DNA of 15,345 bases from Anaerobacillus sp. (GCA_007120055.1 SKOL01000069.1:1-15345); one strand, 5' to 3'; counted from the stretch's first letter, positions 1 to 7,185 are shown. Notes: generated by a model from the letters alone, not told the origin. A program made the numbers and translations.

Positions 1-113
1 CGAGAGATGGCGACTTTATAGAAGAAATTAAGTTTCAATTCGAAGGAGAATCTCCGGCACCAAGTCAAATTGAAGAAATCGTTGATACATATTGCGAAAA
101 AAATAATATATAA
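1..113 (+). CDS. YbxH-like (DUF5370-type) small protein, C-terminal end
   Basis: An open frame enters from the left edge (first full codon at base 3) and stops at TAA 111-113. It encodes about 36 residues ending in IVDTYCEKNNI and containing an acidic FIEEIKFQFEGE stretch. The pattern resembles the end of the short Bacillus YbxH/DUF5370 proteins, which as I recall lie next to csgA in B. subtilis. The csgA-like gene starts 15 bases downstream, so the two are probably co-transcribed. The start lies outside the window and the function is unknown. The family call is from memory of the sequence pattern and is moderate. Confidence 0.55.
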   Translation, partial: RDGDFIEEIKFQFEGESPAPSQIEEIVDTYCEKNNI

Positions 114-114
114 C

Positions 115-119
115 GGGGG
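115..119 (+). promoter_or_regulatory. Ribosome binding site of the csgA-like gene
   Basis: GGGGG lies 9 bases before ATG 129, which is normal spacing. The in-frame TTG at 120 touches this site directly and is therefore unlikely to be the start. Confidence 0.6.
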
Positions 120-128
120 TTGTTTTTG

Positions 129-380
129 ATGGATGTAACATTAGGATATTTACGGGAATCATTATCAAACTACACGGAGAAATACGAAAGCTGCCAAGGC
201 ATATATCAAAAATTAAAAGAAAACCAGTACAAAAACGAAGGTGACTTTGTCAATGATTTAAACGAAGCGGAAATGGCCGTTTTAGACCTCGTCTTAAAAA
301 ATGAAATTCAGTACGCAAAAAATGAACAAGACAAAAAACGAGCCCATGAACTAAGTGAAGTTTACGAACTATTATTTTAA
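129..380 (+). CDS. csgA: CsgA-type sporulation-specific (SASP-like) protein
   Basis: This 83-residue acidic protein begins MDVTLGYLRESLSN and ends SEVYELLF. Both ends match what I recall of B. subtilis CsgA, a sigma-G-dependent sporulation-specific protein of about the same length made in the forespore. It has no signal peptide or membrane segment and is rich in Glu, Lys and Asn, consistent with a small helical protein. ATG 129 is chosen over the upstream in-frame TTG 120 because of ribosome-binding-site spacing and because MDVTLGYL is the family's N-terminus. The gene follows the YbxH-like gene closely and is followed by a strong terminator at 413-454. Any sigma-G promoter would lie left of the window. 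Its molecular role is not well defined. Confidence 0.75.
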   Translation: MDVTLGYLRESLSNYTEKYESCQGIYQKLKENQYKNEGDFVNDLNEAEMAVLDLVLKNEIQYAKNEQDKKRAHELSEVYELLF

Positions 381-412
381 AATAACGCTCTTAAAGCAAA
401 GCTGTATGGTAA

Positions 413-454
413 AATAAAGGCAGTGTCTATTGCGACGCTGTCTTTATTCTTTTT
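413..454 (+). terminator. Intrinsic terminator after csgA
   Basis: A 15-base left arm (413-427, AATAAAGGCAGTGTC) pairs with 434-448 with two G.T pairs and a 6-base loop. It is followed by CTTTTT. It closes the ybxH-csgA unit. Confidence 0.85.
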
Positions 455-538
455 GAAAATGTGCTTTTTCGTAAGCATTGTAGCTTTTTTATTGACGGAA
501 AATAAACTTTTAGAAAAAAGCCTTAAAGGTGGTGTAGC

Positions 539-1303
539 ATGAAAACGACAATTTTAAAACACCTCTCGAAAATTGAAGCTGATCATGAGATTCGAATTTT
601 ATATGCTTGTGAAGCAGGAAGTAGAGCATATGGTCTTGCAAATGAGAACAGCGATTATGATGTTCGTTTTATATACATTCATCGTGTCGATTCGTATTTA
701 TCGATCAATAAAATGGAAGATGTTATTAACGCGCCAATTAGTAAGCAGTTAGATATGCACGGATGGGATTTTAAAAAGGCTTTACAGTTATTTGGAAAGT
801 CTAACCCGAGCCTTTTAGAATGGCTTCATTCACCAATCATTTATATTGAAAATAGTAACGTGATTGACCAATTGCGTGAATTAACAAAAGATACGGTTTC
901 ACTACGTGCCGTAGGCTATCATTATTTACATATGGCAAAACGAAATTATCAACAAGTTGACGAAACGAATGTGAAGACCTATTTAAATGTACTTCGACCT
1001 ATTTTAGCTTGTCTTTCTATAGAAAAAAATAGAACTTTTCCACTACTTGATTTTCAAAAGCATGTTGTAGATATTTGTAGGGACAAAGAGGTTGAGCGGG
1101 AAGTCAATGAACTTGTGAAGTTGAAGATAGGGCAAGAAGGAAGACCGAACTATCAACGATTAAATGTATTCATCGAGCAGGAGATCGCTTTTATGGAAGA
1201 TATTGTAAAACAACTACCGGCCCAAACGAACGATAAGGTGACGCATATACTAAACTGTATTTTTAAAGAAACATTAATGAGCGTCTGGAAACTGAAATTT
1301 TAG
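539..1303 (+). CDS. ycgL: YcgL-type nucleotidyltransferase
   Basis: This 254-residue cytosolic protein belongs to the DNA polymerase beta-like nucleotidyltransferase superfamily, YcgL type (COG3541). Residues 27-43 carry the signature GSRAYG followed by SDYDVRF. Gly27-Ser28 form the nucleotide-binding turn, and Asp39 and Asp41 are the likely metal ligands. The middle and C-terminal parts (about 70-250) are mostly helical, including a conserved-looking SNPSLLEWLHSP stretch. AAAGGTGGTG at 524-533 gives a good ribosome binding site for ATG 539. The length fits the family. The physiological target of YcgL proteins is unknown. Related minimal nucleotidyltransferases modify antibiotics or act in toxin systems, but nothing nearby supports either role, and no clear operon partner is present. 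Confidence 0.85.
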   Translation: MKTTILKHLSKIEADHEIRILYACEAGSRAYGLANENSDYDVRFIYIHRVDSYLSINKMEDVINAPISKQLDMHGWDFKKALQLFGKSNPSLLEWLHSPIIYIENSNVIDQLRELTKDTVSLRAVGYHYLHMAKRNYQQVDETNVKTYLNVLRPILACLSIEKNRTFPLLDFQKHVVDICRDKEVEREVNELVKLKIGQEGRPNYQRLNVFIEQEIAFMEDIVKQLPAQTNDKVTHILNCIFKETLMSVWKLKF

Positions 1304-1427
1304 TCATAACGGAGTGAATTTCATAATTACCAAAAAAGAGTCACATCAAACAATTATAAGTTGCAAAGTGTTTTGGTGCAACTACATATTGATTTAGTGA
1401 CGGGGATAATGAATGATGAAATTCATT

Positions 1428-1434
1428 AAAGGAG
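1428..1434 (+). promoter_or_regulatory. Ribosome binding site deciding the HAD start
   Basis: AAAGGAG lies 8 bases before TTG 1443. It argues for that TTG over the upstream ATG pair at 1413/1416, which has only a GGGG run 7 bases ahead. Confidence 0.65.
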
Positions 1435-1442
1435 TTTTTATT

Positions 1443-2081
1443 TTGAAAAAATATATTATTTTTGATTTTGATGGGACGTTAGTAGATTCAAAGGATCTTT
1501 CGATAAAAATTATTAATCAGTTAGCAGTAAAATACCGATTTGAACCACTTAGCTCTAAAAAAATTGAGGCACTTCGCAAACTTTCAATCGTCGATAGGTG
1601 TCGTCAACTTAATTTTCCAATCTATAAAATTCCTTTTGCGGCGTTAGAGTTTTTAAGCCGGTACCGAAACTCAACAGGTCAATTAGCGCTTTTTGACGGG
1701 ATAAAAGAATTGCTTGACCGCTTAAAAGCACACGGTTACGAAATTGCGATTATCTCATCTAATTCTGAGGCAACGATTAAAGAGTTTCTAAGGAAAAATA
1801 AGATTGACACGATTAGCGATGTGATTTGTTCACAAAATATTTTTGGTAAAGATCAAGTTTTAAAAACTTTTTTGAAAAAGCACGGGTTGAAACGTTCTCA
1901 AGTGCTGTATGTCGGTGACGAATTAAGAGATATAGTTGCGTGTAAAGAAGCAAATATTAAAATTATTTGGGTGAGTTGGGGCTTTGACGCTATTGAAGCG
2001 ACGGAAAAACAGCCTCCAAATTATGTCGCTCATCGGCCAAGTGATATTTTTAAGATTGCGAAAATCGCTTTAAGAGTTTAA
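1443..2081 (+). CDS. HAD-superfamily hydrolase (phosphoglycolate phosphatase-like)
   Basis: This 212-residue cytosolic protein has all four HAD motifs. Motif I is DFDGTLVDS at residues 8-16, with nucleophile Asp8 and Asp10. Motif II is IISSNS with Ser105. The motif III lysine is Lys136 in FGKDQ. Motif IV is GDELRDI with Asp159 and Asp163. A helical C1-type cap probably spans about 20-90. The protein most resembles small Gph/PgmB-like phosphatases, which hydrolyse phosphate monoesters, but the substrate cannot be read from sequence. TTG 1443 is preferred as the start because of the AAAGGAG site and because HAD proteins usually begin a few residues before motif I. ATG 1413 would add ten residues. 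No terminator is evident between this gene and its neighbours. Confidence 0.85.
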   Translation: MKKYIIFDFDGTLVDSKDLSIKIINQLAVKYRFEPLSSKKIEALRKLSIVDRCRQLNFPIYKIPFAALEFLSRYRNSTGQLALFDGIKELLDRLKAHGYEIAIISSNSEATIKEFLRKNKIDTISDVICSQNIFGKDQVLKTFLKKHGLKRSQVLYVGDELRDIVACKEANIKIIWVSWGFDAIEATEKQPPNYVAHRPSDIFKIAKIALRV

Positions 2082-2180
2082 TAGGTTAATGAATGTCTGT
2101 GGGGGGAAATGGTTGTCAGCTAAATGTAGATGTATGTGGGTAAATGGATTACGAAAAGATTAATGGAAAAGAGGGAGCAC

Positions 2181-3509
2181 ATGGGGGAGGTAAAACTTCA
2201 AAACGTTGAGAAAAAGCAAGTGATCGAACGTTACGGATTAGAAGCAATTCCTAATCACTTACGGACGACTACAAGCTTGGAATATGCAACGATTCAAATG
2301 GCCATTTCTGTGAACGCTGGTAACGTTTTAGTTCCTGCTTTAGCGGTGCTACAAGGGGGGCTTTCTTTCTTTTATGCCGTCGTATCGACAATGCTTGGTG
2401 CGGGGCTCGCATTTTTATTTGTTTCTTTTTTAGCACTGCCTGGAGCAAAATATGGAATACCGGCGCAATATGCGATCCGCTCGATTATGGGAGTAAAAGG
2501 GGCTCGTTACTTAGCTTCACCAGTTCGGACTCTTACTTCGTTATATTGGTTTAGTGTTCAAACAATCGGTGGTACATATCTTCTAAAAGAAATCCTTGAA
2601 CGGTTTGCAGGAATTCAAATTCCATTTATTCCGTTGGCACTAACGATGGCAACGATCATGGCGATACTCGCACTAATCGGTTTTCATGCGGTGAAAAAGG
2701 TAACAAAATATTTCTTACCGGTGTTGTTTTTAGGTGGAGTCGTGATGTTGTATATTTTTATTACTTCTGCCGATGCTGGCATGACCTTTACGGACGTTTG
2801 GACAAAAGAAGGGACGAATCAGTTAAGTACGATGCTCTTTTTTGCTAGTCTCGCTTTTGTGCAATACGTCTCGGGTGTAAGTGCTGCATCTGATATGACG
2901 AGATATGCAAAATCGTCTAAGCACGGTTTTTACGGCTTATTTTTTGGTAATATGTTCGGGTTTATGCTCACAGCAATTCTAGGTGCTTATACAGCAACAC
3001 TTGCGGGTACTTGGAATCCATATGTCGTCTCGTCGCAAATGACAGACTCAACATTATTTATCGCCATTATTTTTGTGGCCGCGATGGCATCAATGATTTC
3101 GATCAATTTGGCGAATGCCTATATCGGTGGTTATAGTCTTTTAAATAGTATCCCGAAAGTAGGGAGAGTAAAAAGTGCGATTATATTCGGTGTCGCTGCG
3201 ATTACATTGAGCGGGTTTCCTACATTAGTTGATGAAGCACAAGTGTATATCTCACTTTTAGGTGCCTTTGTTATCCCGTTATCATCGGTGATTGTCACTG
3301 ACTTCATCTTAGTGAAAAAACGAAGCTTATCGGCCGATGATTTTGAAATGATTGCTAGTGAAAGCTATCATTACAATGTGAAAGGGTTTATTTGCGTCGC
3401 CATCGGAATGGTCATTTATTTACTTTTACCAGAAAGTTGGTCGCCAGGTTTTGTAACGTTTGTTATAACAGGGTTGTTGTATGTTATGTTGGAAAAAAAT
3501 AAGAGGTAG
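2181..3509 (+). CDS. NCS1-family purine/cytosine-type permease
   Basis: This integral membrane transporter of about 442 residues belongs to the nucleobase:cation symporter-1 family (CodB/YxlA-like, PF02133). The N-terminal cytoplasmic stretch RYGLEAIPNHLRTTT is typical of the family. It is followed by about twelve hydrophobic segments, the first near NAGNVLVPALAVLQGG, with the motif PGAKYGIPAQYAIRS between early helices. It probably imports a nucleobase or related compound with a cation. Start choice: ATG 2130 has no ribosome binding site, while ATG 2181 is preceded by AGAGGGAG. ATG 2163 is also possible. The reading frame is closed just upstream of 2130. No catabolic gene is beside it, so the substrate is not indicated. 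The likely terminator lies about 200 bases downstream. Confidence 0.85.
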   Translation: MGEVKLQNVEKKQVIERYGLEAIPNHLRTTTSLEYATIQMAISVNAGNVLVPALAVLQGGLSFFYAVVSTMLGAGLAFLFVSFLALPGAKYGIPAQYAIRSIMGVKGARYLASPVRTLTSLYWFSVQTIGGTYLLKEILERFAGIQIPFIPLALTMATIMAILALIGFHAVKKVTKYFLPVLFLGGVVMLYIFITSADAGMTFTDVWTKEGTNQLSTMLFFASLAFVQYVSGVSAASDMTRYAKSSKHGFYGLFFGNMFGFMLTAILGAYTATLAGTWNPYVVSSQMTDSTLFIAIIFVAAMASMISINLANAYIGGYSLLNSIPKVGRVKSAIIFGVAAITLSGFPTLVDEAQVYISLLGAFVIPLSSVIVTDFILVKKRSLSADDFEMIASESYHYNVKGFICVAIGMVIYLLLPESWSPGFVTFVITGLLYVMLEKNKR

Positions 3510-3526
3510 AGTTAGTTTGTTAATGT

Positions 3527-3554
3527 AAAATTAAAAATTCAAAATTAAAAATTA
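3527..3554. repeat. Tandem AT-rich 14-base direct repeat
   Basis: AAAATTAAAAATTC is followed at once by AAAATTAAAAATTA. A related AT block (AATTTAAATTTAAAATTT) lies at 3590-3607, beyond a less AT-rich core around 3560-3580. It may be a degraded interspersed repeat. One copy cannot prove that. Confidence 0.5.
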
Positions 3555-3702
3555 TTGTGAGTGACGCTTCGTAGCTTTATTTAAAGTGCAATTTAAATTT
3601 AAAATTTATAATTATTGATTGTAGTTTTACTGGTTTATTAGTTTTGGTGATGAACTGGGAGGCTCAACGAGTTGGACTTGATTCAAGAATGACGGGGGAA
3701 TC

Positions 3703-3735
3703 GAAGGGAGCGATCATTTGCTGATCGTTCCTTTT
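3703..3735 (+). terminator. Terminator-like hairpin downstream of the permease
   Basis: GAAGGGAGCGATCA (3703-3716) pairs with TGATCGTTCCTTTT (3722-3735) around a 5-base loop, with a few G.T pairs. The 3' arm itself ends in Ts. It is about 190 bases from the permease stop and is the first good terminator after it. Confidence 0.65.
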
Positions 3736-3758
3736 GTTATAGCTTTTTTAGATTGACG

Positions 3759-3783
3759 GTCACGATCGGTGCTCGATTGTGAC
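3759..3783. repeat. Short inverted repeat
   Basis: GTCACGATCG (3759-3768) and CGATTGTGAC (3774-3783) form a 10-base-pair stem with one G.T pair and a 5-base loop. No T-run follows. It lies about 125 bases upstream of the lyase promoter, so an operator role is unproven. Confidence 0.45.
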
Positions 3784-3907
3784 GTTTACGCGCAACTAAC
3801 CGAAAGAAACATCATATTGAAGCCGGCAATGCCAGATTCCATTAGTAACCCCAAGGTATTATATTTGCCTGTTTTAAAACTTTAATGCATAAACGCGTTA
3901 ATTTGTG

Positions 3908-3936
3908 TTGCTATCCTCACCTGTTATATGTATAAT
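3908..3936 (+). promoter_or_regulatory. Sigma-A-type promoter of the lyase gene
   Basis: TTGCTA (3908-3913) and a perfect TATAAT (3931-3936) are separated by 17 bases. A start point near 3943 would leave a leader of about 50 bases. That is too short to hold a TnaC-like leader peptide, and no Trp-containing short frame is seen in it. Confidence 0.6.
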
Positions 3937-3991
3937 TGAACCAATATCAGAAAATTCCAAACTATAAAAGTATTTAGCAGGAGGGTATGTT

Positions 3992-5452
3992 ATGTCGGAA
4001 GTGAAGTTTTTTTATGGTGATGCAGTTCCTTTAGAGATGCATAAAGTACGTATCGTTCAAAAGTTAAACCTATTACCGATCGAACAACGTCAGGAGGCAA
4101 TGGAAAAAGCAGGATACAATACGTTTTTACTACAAAACCCTGACGTTTTTATGGATATGCTAACGGATAGTGGTGTTAATGCTATGAGCGATAAGCAACA
4201 AGCTGCGATGATGCAAGCTGATGATAGCTATGCTGGCTCTGAAACATTTACACGACTTGATGAAAAAGTAAGAGAAATTTTTGATACCGAATATTTTTTA
4301 CCATTACACCAAGGCCGCGCATGTGAAAACCTTCTATCAAAACTTTTCGTTAAACCAGATACGATTGTCCCGATGAATTACCATTTTACAACATCAAAAG
4401 CTCATATCGTTATTAATGGAGGAAAGGTTGAAGAAATATTTATTGATGAAGCATTGAAGATTAATAGTGAACACCCGTTTAAAGGAAATATGGATGTCGA
4501 TAAACTGAAAGCACTCATTGCTATAAATGGTGCAGAAAAAATATCTTATGTACGAATGGAAGCTGGAACCAACTTAATAGGTGGGCAACCTTTTTCTCTA
4601 AAAAATTTACAAGAAGTCCGTCAAGTTTGTGACGAGCACGGATTAATGATTATACTGGATGCTAGTTTACTAGCTGATAATCTTTATTTCATTAAAGAGC
4701 GCGAAGAACAATGTAAAGACATGACGATTAAAGAGATTACAAGAGCGATTTCTAACCTTTGTGATATCACTTATTTTTCAGCTAGAAAACTAGGAAATGG
4801 TCGTGGTGGCGGCATTTGTACGAACAACAAAGAGGCGTTTATGAAAGTACGCGAGTTAATTCCTTTATATGAAGGCTTTCTCACATACGGTGGAATGTCC
4901 GTTCGTGAAATGGAAGCGATTACGGTCGGCTTAGAAGAAACGATGGACGAAAATATGATTAACCAAGCACCGCAGTTTATTGCTTACATGACGAATGAAC
5001 TTCAAAAAAGAGGGGTACCGGTAATCACACCAGCTGGAGGCTTAGGTTGTCATCTTGATGCGAGCGCCTTTCTAGATCATTTACCACAAACGAAATACCC
5101 AGCAGGGGCACTTGCCGCAGCCCTTTATATTGCCAGCGGGATCCGCGGAATGGAGCGAGGGACATTATCCGAGCAACGAGATGAAGATGGTATCGAAGAA
5201 TTAGCCCATATGGAACTCGTACGCCTGGCGATGCCAAGAAGAGTGTTTACACTTTCGCAAGTCAAATATGCTATCGATCGAATTACATGGCTATACGAAA
5301 ATCGTAGGCTTATCGGTGGATTGAAATTTGTTGAAGAGCCGAATGTATTACGCTTTTTCTTTGGTACATTAACAACAGATTCCGATTGGCCAGATGCTTT
5401 AGTTGATAAATATCGTCAAGATTTGGGGAAAGTTTGTAATCTTTTTTGTTAA
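3992..5452 (+). CDS. tnaA: Tryptophanase / tyrosine phenol-lyase family enzyme (PLP beta-eliminating lyase)
   Basis: This 486-residue cytosolic fold-type I PLP enzyme (family PF01212) splits an aromatic amino acid into pyruvate, ammonia and the free ring. By alignment from memory to Citrobacter tyrosine phenol-lyase (TPL), it keeps Tyr80 (TPL Tyr71), the HQGR loop 106-109, Phe132, Asn194, the PLP ring ligand Asp223 (214), Schiff-base Lys266 (257) and carboxylate-binding Arg411 (404). The ring-recognition positions Thr133, Arg389 and Phe455 match TPL Thr124, Arg381 and Phe448, not the Asp, Ile and His of E. coli tryptophanase. Two PLP-site residues shared by both classical enzymes differ: Leu226 replaces Arg217, and Leu267 replaces the Asp after the lysine. 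GGAGG lies ahead of ATG 3992. Related proteins are commonly named tryptophanase, but the substrate here is uncertain. The gene appears monocistronic. Confidence 0.8.
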   Translation: MSEVKFFYGDAVPLEMHKVRIVQKLNLLPIEQRQEAMEKAGYNTFLLQNPDVFMDMLTDSGVNAMSDKQQAAMMQADDSYAGSETFTRLDEKVREIFDTEYFLPLHQGRACENLLSKLFVKPDTIVPMNYHFTTSKAHIVINGGKVEEIFIDEALKINSEHPFKGNMDVDKLKALIAINGAEKISYVRMEAGTNLIGGQPFSLKNLQEVRQVCDEHGLMIILDASLLADNLYFIKEREEQCKDMTIKEITRAISNLCDITYFSARKLGNGRGGGICTNNKEAFMKVRELIPLYEGFLTYGGMSVREMEAITVGLEETMDENMINQAPQFIAYMTNELQKRGVPVITPAGGLGCHLDASAFLDHLPQTKYPAGALAAALYIASGIRGMERGTLSEQRDEDGIEELAHMELVRLAMPRRVFTLSQVKYAIDRITWLYENRRLIGGLKFVEEPNVLRFFFGTLTTDSDWPDALVDKYRQDLGKVCNLFC

Positions 5453-5491
5453 GACACACTTGATGTGTTCCGATTTATCTAATGAACTTGT

Positions 5492-5523
5492 TATCCGTGT
5501 GCGTTATGCACACGGATATTTTT
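5492..5523 (+). terminator. Intrinsic terminator after the lyase gene
   Basis: TATCCGTGTGC (5492-5502) pairs perfectly with GCACACGGATA (5508-5518) around GTTAT and is followed by TTTTT. Confidence 0.92.
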
Positions 5524-5574
5524 GGTGCTATTACATAATACTGAGTATATATTTTTTTAAGGGGAAGATTTGAA

Positions 5575-6165
5575 ATGACCTTACCGGACCCTAAAGACCG
5601 TTCATTCTTTCAACAACCAACACTTAATTTAGCAAAAGCTTTACTTGGCAAATTACTAGTGAAGGAAACCGATGAAGGAATTACTGCGGGTTTTATTGTG
5701 GAAACCGAAGCTTATATTGGCCCAGGAGATCAGGCTGCTCATAGTTTTCAAAACCGACGTACGAAAAGAACGGAAGTTATGTTTGGCCCACCTGGATACA
5801 CATATACATACGTGATGCATACGCATTGTTTAGTAAATGTCGTTAGCGGTGAAGTGGATCATCCAGAGGCTGTTTTAATTAGAGCGGTTGAACCGCACCT
5901 CGGGATCGAGTTAATGTATGAAAGACGTGGTATCAATAAAAAAGAAGTTGAACTCACGAATGGACCAGGGAAGTTAACGAAGGCTTTTGATATAAGAAAA
6001 GAAGATTACGGCAGACCATTATATACTCCGCCACTATATATTGCTGAGGGGCCGACACCATCCTCAATTTCATCTGGCCCTAGAATTGGAATACCTAATA
6101 GTGGGGCCGCGAAAGATTACCAATGGCGCTTTTGGGTTACCAATAATCGGTTTGTATCTAAATAA
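5575..6165 (+). CDS. yxlJ: 3-methyladenine DNA glycosylase (AAG/MPG family)
   Basis: This 196-residue base-excision repair enzyme removes alkylated purines such as 3-methyladenine from DNA. It belongs to the AAG/MPG family (PF02245) and has the same length as B. subtilis YxlJ. Key motifs are IVETEAYIGPGDQAAHSF (41-58), containing the catalytic Glu of the ETEAY motif; MFGPPGYTYTYVMHTHCLVNVV; LIRAVEP; and TNGPGKLTKAF. The C-terminal GPRIGIPNSG and WRFWV are also conserved. AAGGGGAAG at 5559-5567 precedes ATG 5575. The preceding terminator makes it a separate unit, and no SOS or Ada box is obvious upstream. Its 3' end converges on the MntP-like gene, with a 99-base inverted-repeat element between. 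No sign of damage is seen. Confidence 0.93.
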   Translation: MTLPDPKDRSFFQQPTLNLAKALLGKLLVKETDEGITAGFIVETEAYIGPGDQAAHSFQNRRTKRTEVMFGPPGYTYTYVMHTHCLVNVVSGEVDHPEAVLIRAVEPHLGIELMYERRGINKKEVELTNGPGKLTKAFDIRKEDYGRPLYTPPLYIAEGPTPSSISSGPRIGIPNSGAAKDYQWRFWVTNNRFVSK

Positions 6166-6178
6166 ATCAAGGAAACAC

Positions 6179-6277
6179 AATGAGGGTGTTGCAAGATATC
6201 AGGTCACCACTGACAAGCATTTTTTACAACCTGCCAATGACGTTTCTAATGGTGGTGCATTTTTGAACACCCTCATT
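6179..6277. repeat. 99-base element with perfect 12-base terminal inverted repeats
   Basis: AATGAGGGTGTT (6179-6190) and AACACCCTCATT (6266-6277) are exact inverted copies. Inside are smaller pairs, CAGGT (6199-6203)/ACCTG (6229-6233) and CACCAC/GTGGTG. AACAC at 6174-6178 could pair alternatively with GTGTT at 6186-6190. The element sits between converging genes, so it may be a bidirectional terminator or a MITE-like insertion. No target duplication was found. Confidence 0.6.
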
Positions 6278-6283
6278 CATTTT

Positions 6284-6829
6284 CTAAAAAAACAAAACGA
6301 CGACCGCCAATAGGATAAAACATGCCCCAGAAAAAAGCTCTGCATAGTCACGTACAACTTTTACACTGACAGCCCCGGCAAAAGTCGAACCGAGCCAAAC
6401 GAAAACCAAACTAGTCAACCAGGCGAATACGCTCGTTACTATGATCGGAAAATCGGTTAACCCCCCTGAAAAGCCAGCAGCAAACGAATCAATTCCAAGG
6501 GCTAAACCTAAAATAATCGCTGCCTTCCAACCAATCTTACTGGCAGTTGGATTCGGGTCGTCTTCTTCGGGAACTTTAAACCCTTGCCAAATCAACCAAA
6601 TCCCAATCCCAGCTAATACAAGTGAGGCAATGTATATAGCCCAATTCCCGGGGATGTATTCCGCAAGTTCGTCTCCAATCAATAAACCTGCAGCCATCGT
6701 AACCCCTGATAAAATGGAAATGATCCAAATCACTCGCCACGGAATTTTCCCTTTGATCCCCAATGAAAAGCCGACGCCAAGGTCGTCTAAATTTGATGCC
6801 ACTACCAAAACGACGATTTGCCAAAACAA
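6284..6829 (-). CDS. MntP/YtaF-like membrane protein (putative Mn efflux family)
   Basis: This 181-residue integral membrane protein has about six hydrophobic segments in two related halves. Each half begins with a similar acidic helix: SNLDDLGVGFSLG at about 12-24 and LGIDSFAAGFSGG further on. This duplicated pattern with intramembrane Asp residues is typical of the MntP/YtaF superfamily (PF02659), which includes manganese exporters and sporulation protein YtaF. The length fits MntP (about 185) better than YtaF (about 210). TTG 6829 is the start: it is preceded by AGGGGTGGT on the minus strand and an in-frame TAG lies six bases upstream. The frame beginning at 6860 is a different, unrelated frame. 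No Mn riboswitch was recognised. The metal assignment is family inference. Confidence 0.75.
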   Translation of the reverse strand: MFWQIVVLVVASNLDDLGVGFSLGIKGKIPWRVIWIISILSGVTMAAGLLIGDELAEYIPGNWAIYIASLVLAGIGIWLIWQGFKVPEEDDPNPTASKIGWKAAIILGLALGIDSFAAGFSGGLTDFPIIVTSVFAWLTSLVFVWLGSTFAGAVSVKVVRDYAELFSGACFILLAVVVLFF

Positions 6830-6978
6830 AAGCTACCACCCCTACGTGCCATTTTTCCACTTAAACTATTTATAAAAGAATTGGATATACCAACAATAGA
6901 AAATACAGAAAGAATTACAGCGCCAATCACGCTACCAGTAAAAAGCACAAGTGAATGATCCTGACTTCTCATATCCAT
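6802..6978 (-). CDS. Possible 58-residue membrane peptide upstream of the MntP-like gene
   Basis: A minus-strand frame from ATG 6978 to TAG 6802 begins MDMRSQDHSLVLFTGS. It then has one hydrophobic segment (VIGAVILSVFSIVGI) and a polar tail, SLSGKMARRGG. It overlaps the start of the MntP-like gene by 28 bases in another frame, which would allow translational coupling. The ribosome binding site is weak and I do not recognise the product. The N-terminal 40 residues look protein-like, while the last 15 may be noise after a decayed frame. Confidence 0.3.
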   Translation of the reverse strand: MDMRSQDHSLVLFTGSVIGAVILSVFSIVGISNSFINSLSGKMARRGGSFCFGKSSFW

Positions 6979-7037
6979 ACTACCATCAAGGATAAGTAAA
7001 TCCTAGAAAGAAAGGAAGAATTATCATCTGTAAAAAA

Positions 7038-7143
7038 ATGATCATTTCACTCTTCACGATTTTGTTTTTCATTAATATGCAAGTTGCGACGGTTTTTAGT
7101 CATGAAACAGCAATTTTTGAAAAAAGTTTATATGATTTTTTAC
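7038..7143 (+). pseudogene. 5' remnant of dacC-type carboxypeptidase gene (signal peptide)
   Basis: ATG 7038 opens a frame encoding a signal-peptide-like stretch (MIISLFTILFFINMQV, then ATVFS) and about 15 further residues ending YDFL. It then runs into the insertion element at 7144. The segment fits the N-terminus of a secreted PBP4a-type protein, and the frame continues correctly into the 3' remnant at 9451 if the element is removed. The ATG lacks a properly spaced ribosome binding site. AAAGGAAG at 7011-7018 lies 19 bases upstream, and the codons between (ATT, ATC, ATC, TGT, AAA, AAA) suggest that the original start may have been lost. Assignment to dacC rests on position, signal peptide and frame, not on direct similarity. 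Confidence 0.5.
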
Positions 7144-7161
7144 AGATTCCCCGAACGAGAA

Positions 7162-7185
7162 ATCCCCCTCCTTTAGGTGTTGGAT
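7162..7185. repeat. Left-end subterminal hairpin of the IS
   Basis: ATCC (7162-7165) pairs with GGAT (7182-7185). Above a two-base mismatch lie C7168-G7179, a T.T mismatch and CC/GG, closing a TTTA loop (7172-7175). It is weaker than the right-end hairpin but has the same apex. It is the likely TnpA binding site. Confidence 0.6.

Larger units (their letters stand above)
3510..3991. other. AT-rich spacer of about 480 bases with repeats and hairpins
   Basis: I found no credible gene here. The stretch holds AT-rich direct repeats (3527-3620), a terminator-like hairpin (3703-3735), a second hairpin (3759-3783) and the promoter for the downstream lyase gene (3908-3936). Short frames at 3650 and 3829 have no ribosome binding site and no recognisable product. 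Confidence 0.6.

Noticed and set aside
1357..1385. GTTGCA/TGCAAC inverted repeat before the HAD gene
   Set aside because: It has only six pairs with an 11-base loop and no T-run, which is within chance expectation.
3829..3885. Short frame considered as a TnaC-like leader peptide for the lyase gene
   Set aside because: It lies upstream of the likely promoter, has no tryptophan codon and has no ribosome binding site.
5025..5237. Minus-strand frame inside the lyase gene
   Set aside because: It is a shadow of a well-conserved coding region with no start signals.
6441..6875. Long plus-strand open frame opposite the MntP-like gene
   Set aside because: It is antisense to a clear membrane protein gene, has no ribosome binding site, and its translation is Pro/Lys/Ser-rich noise.
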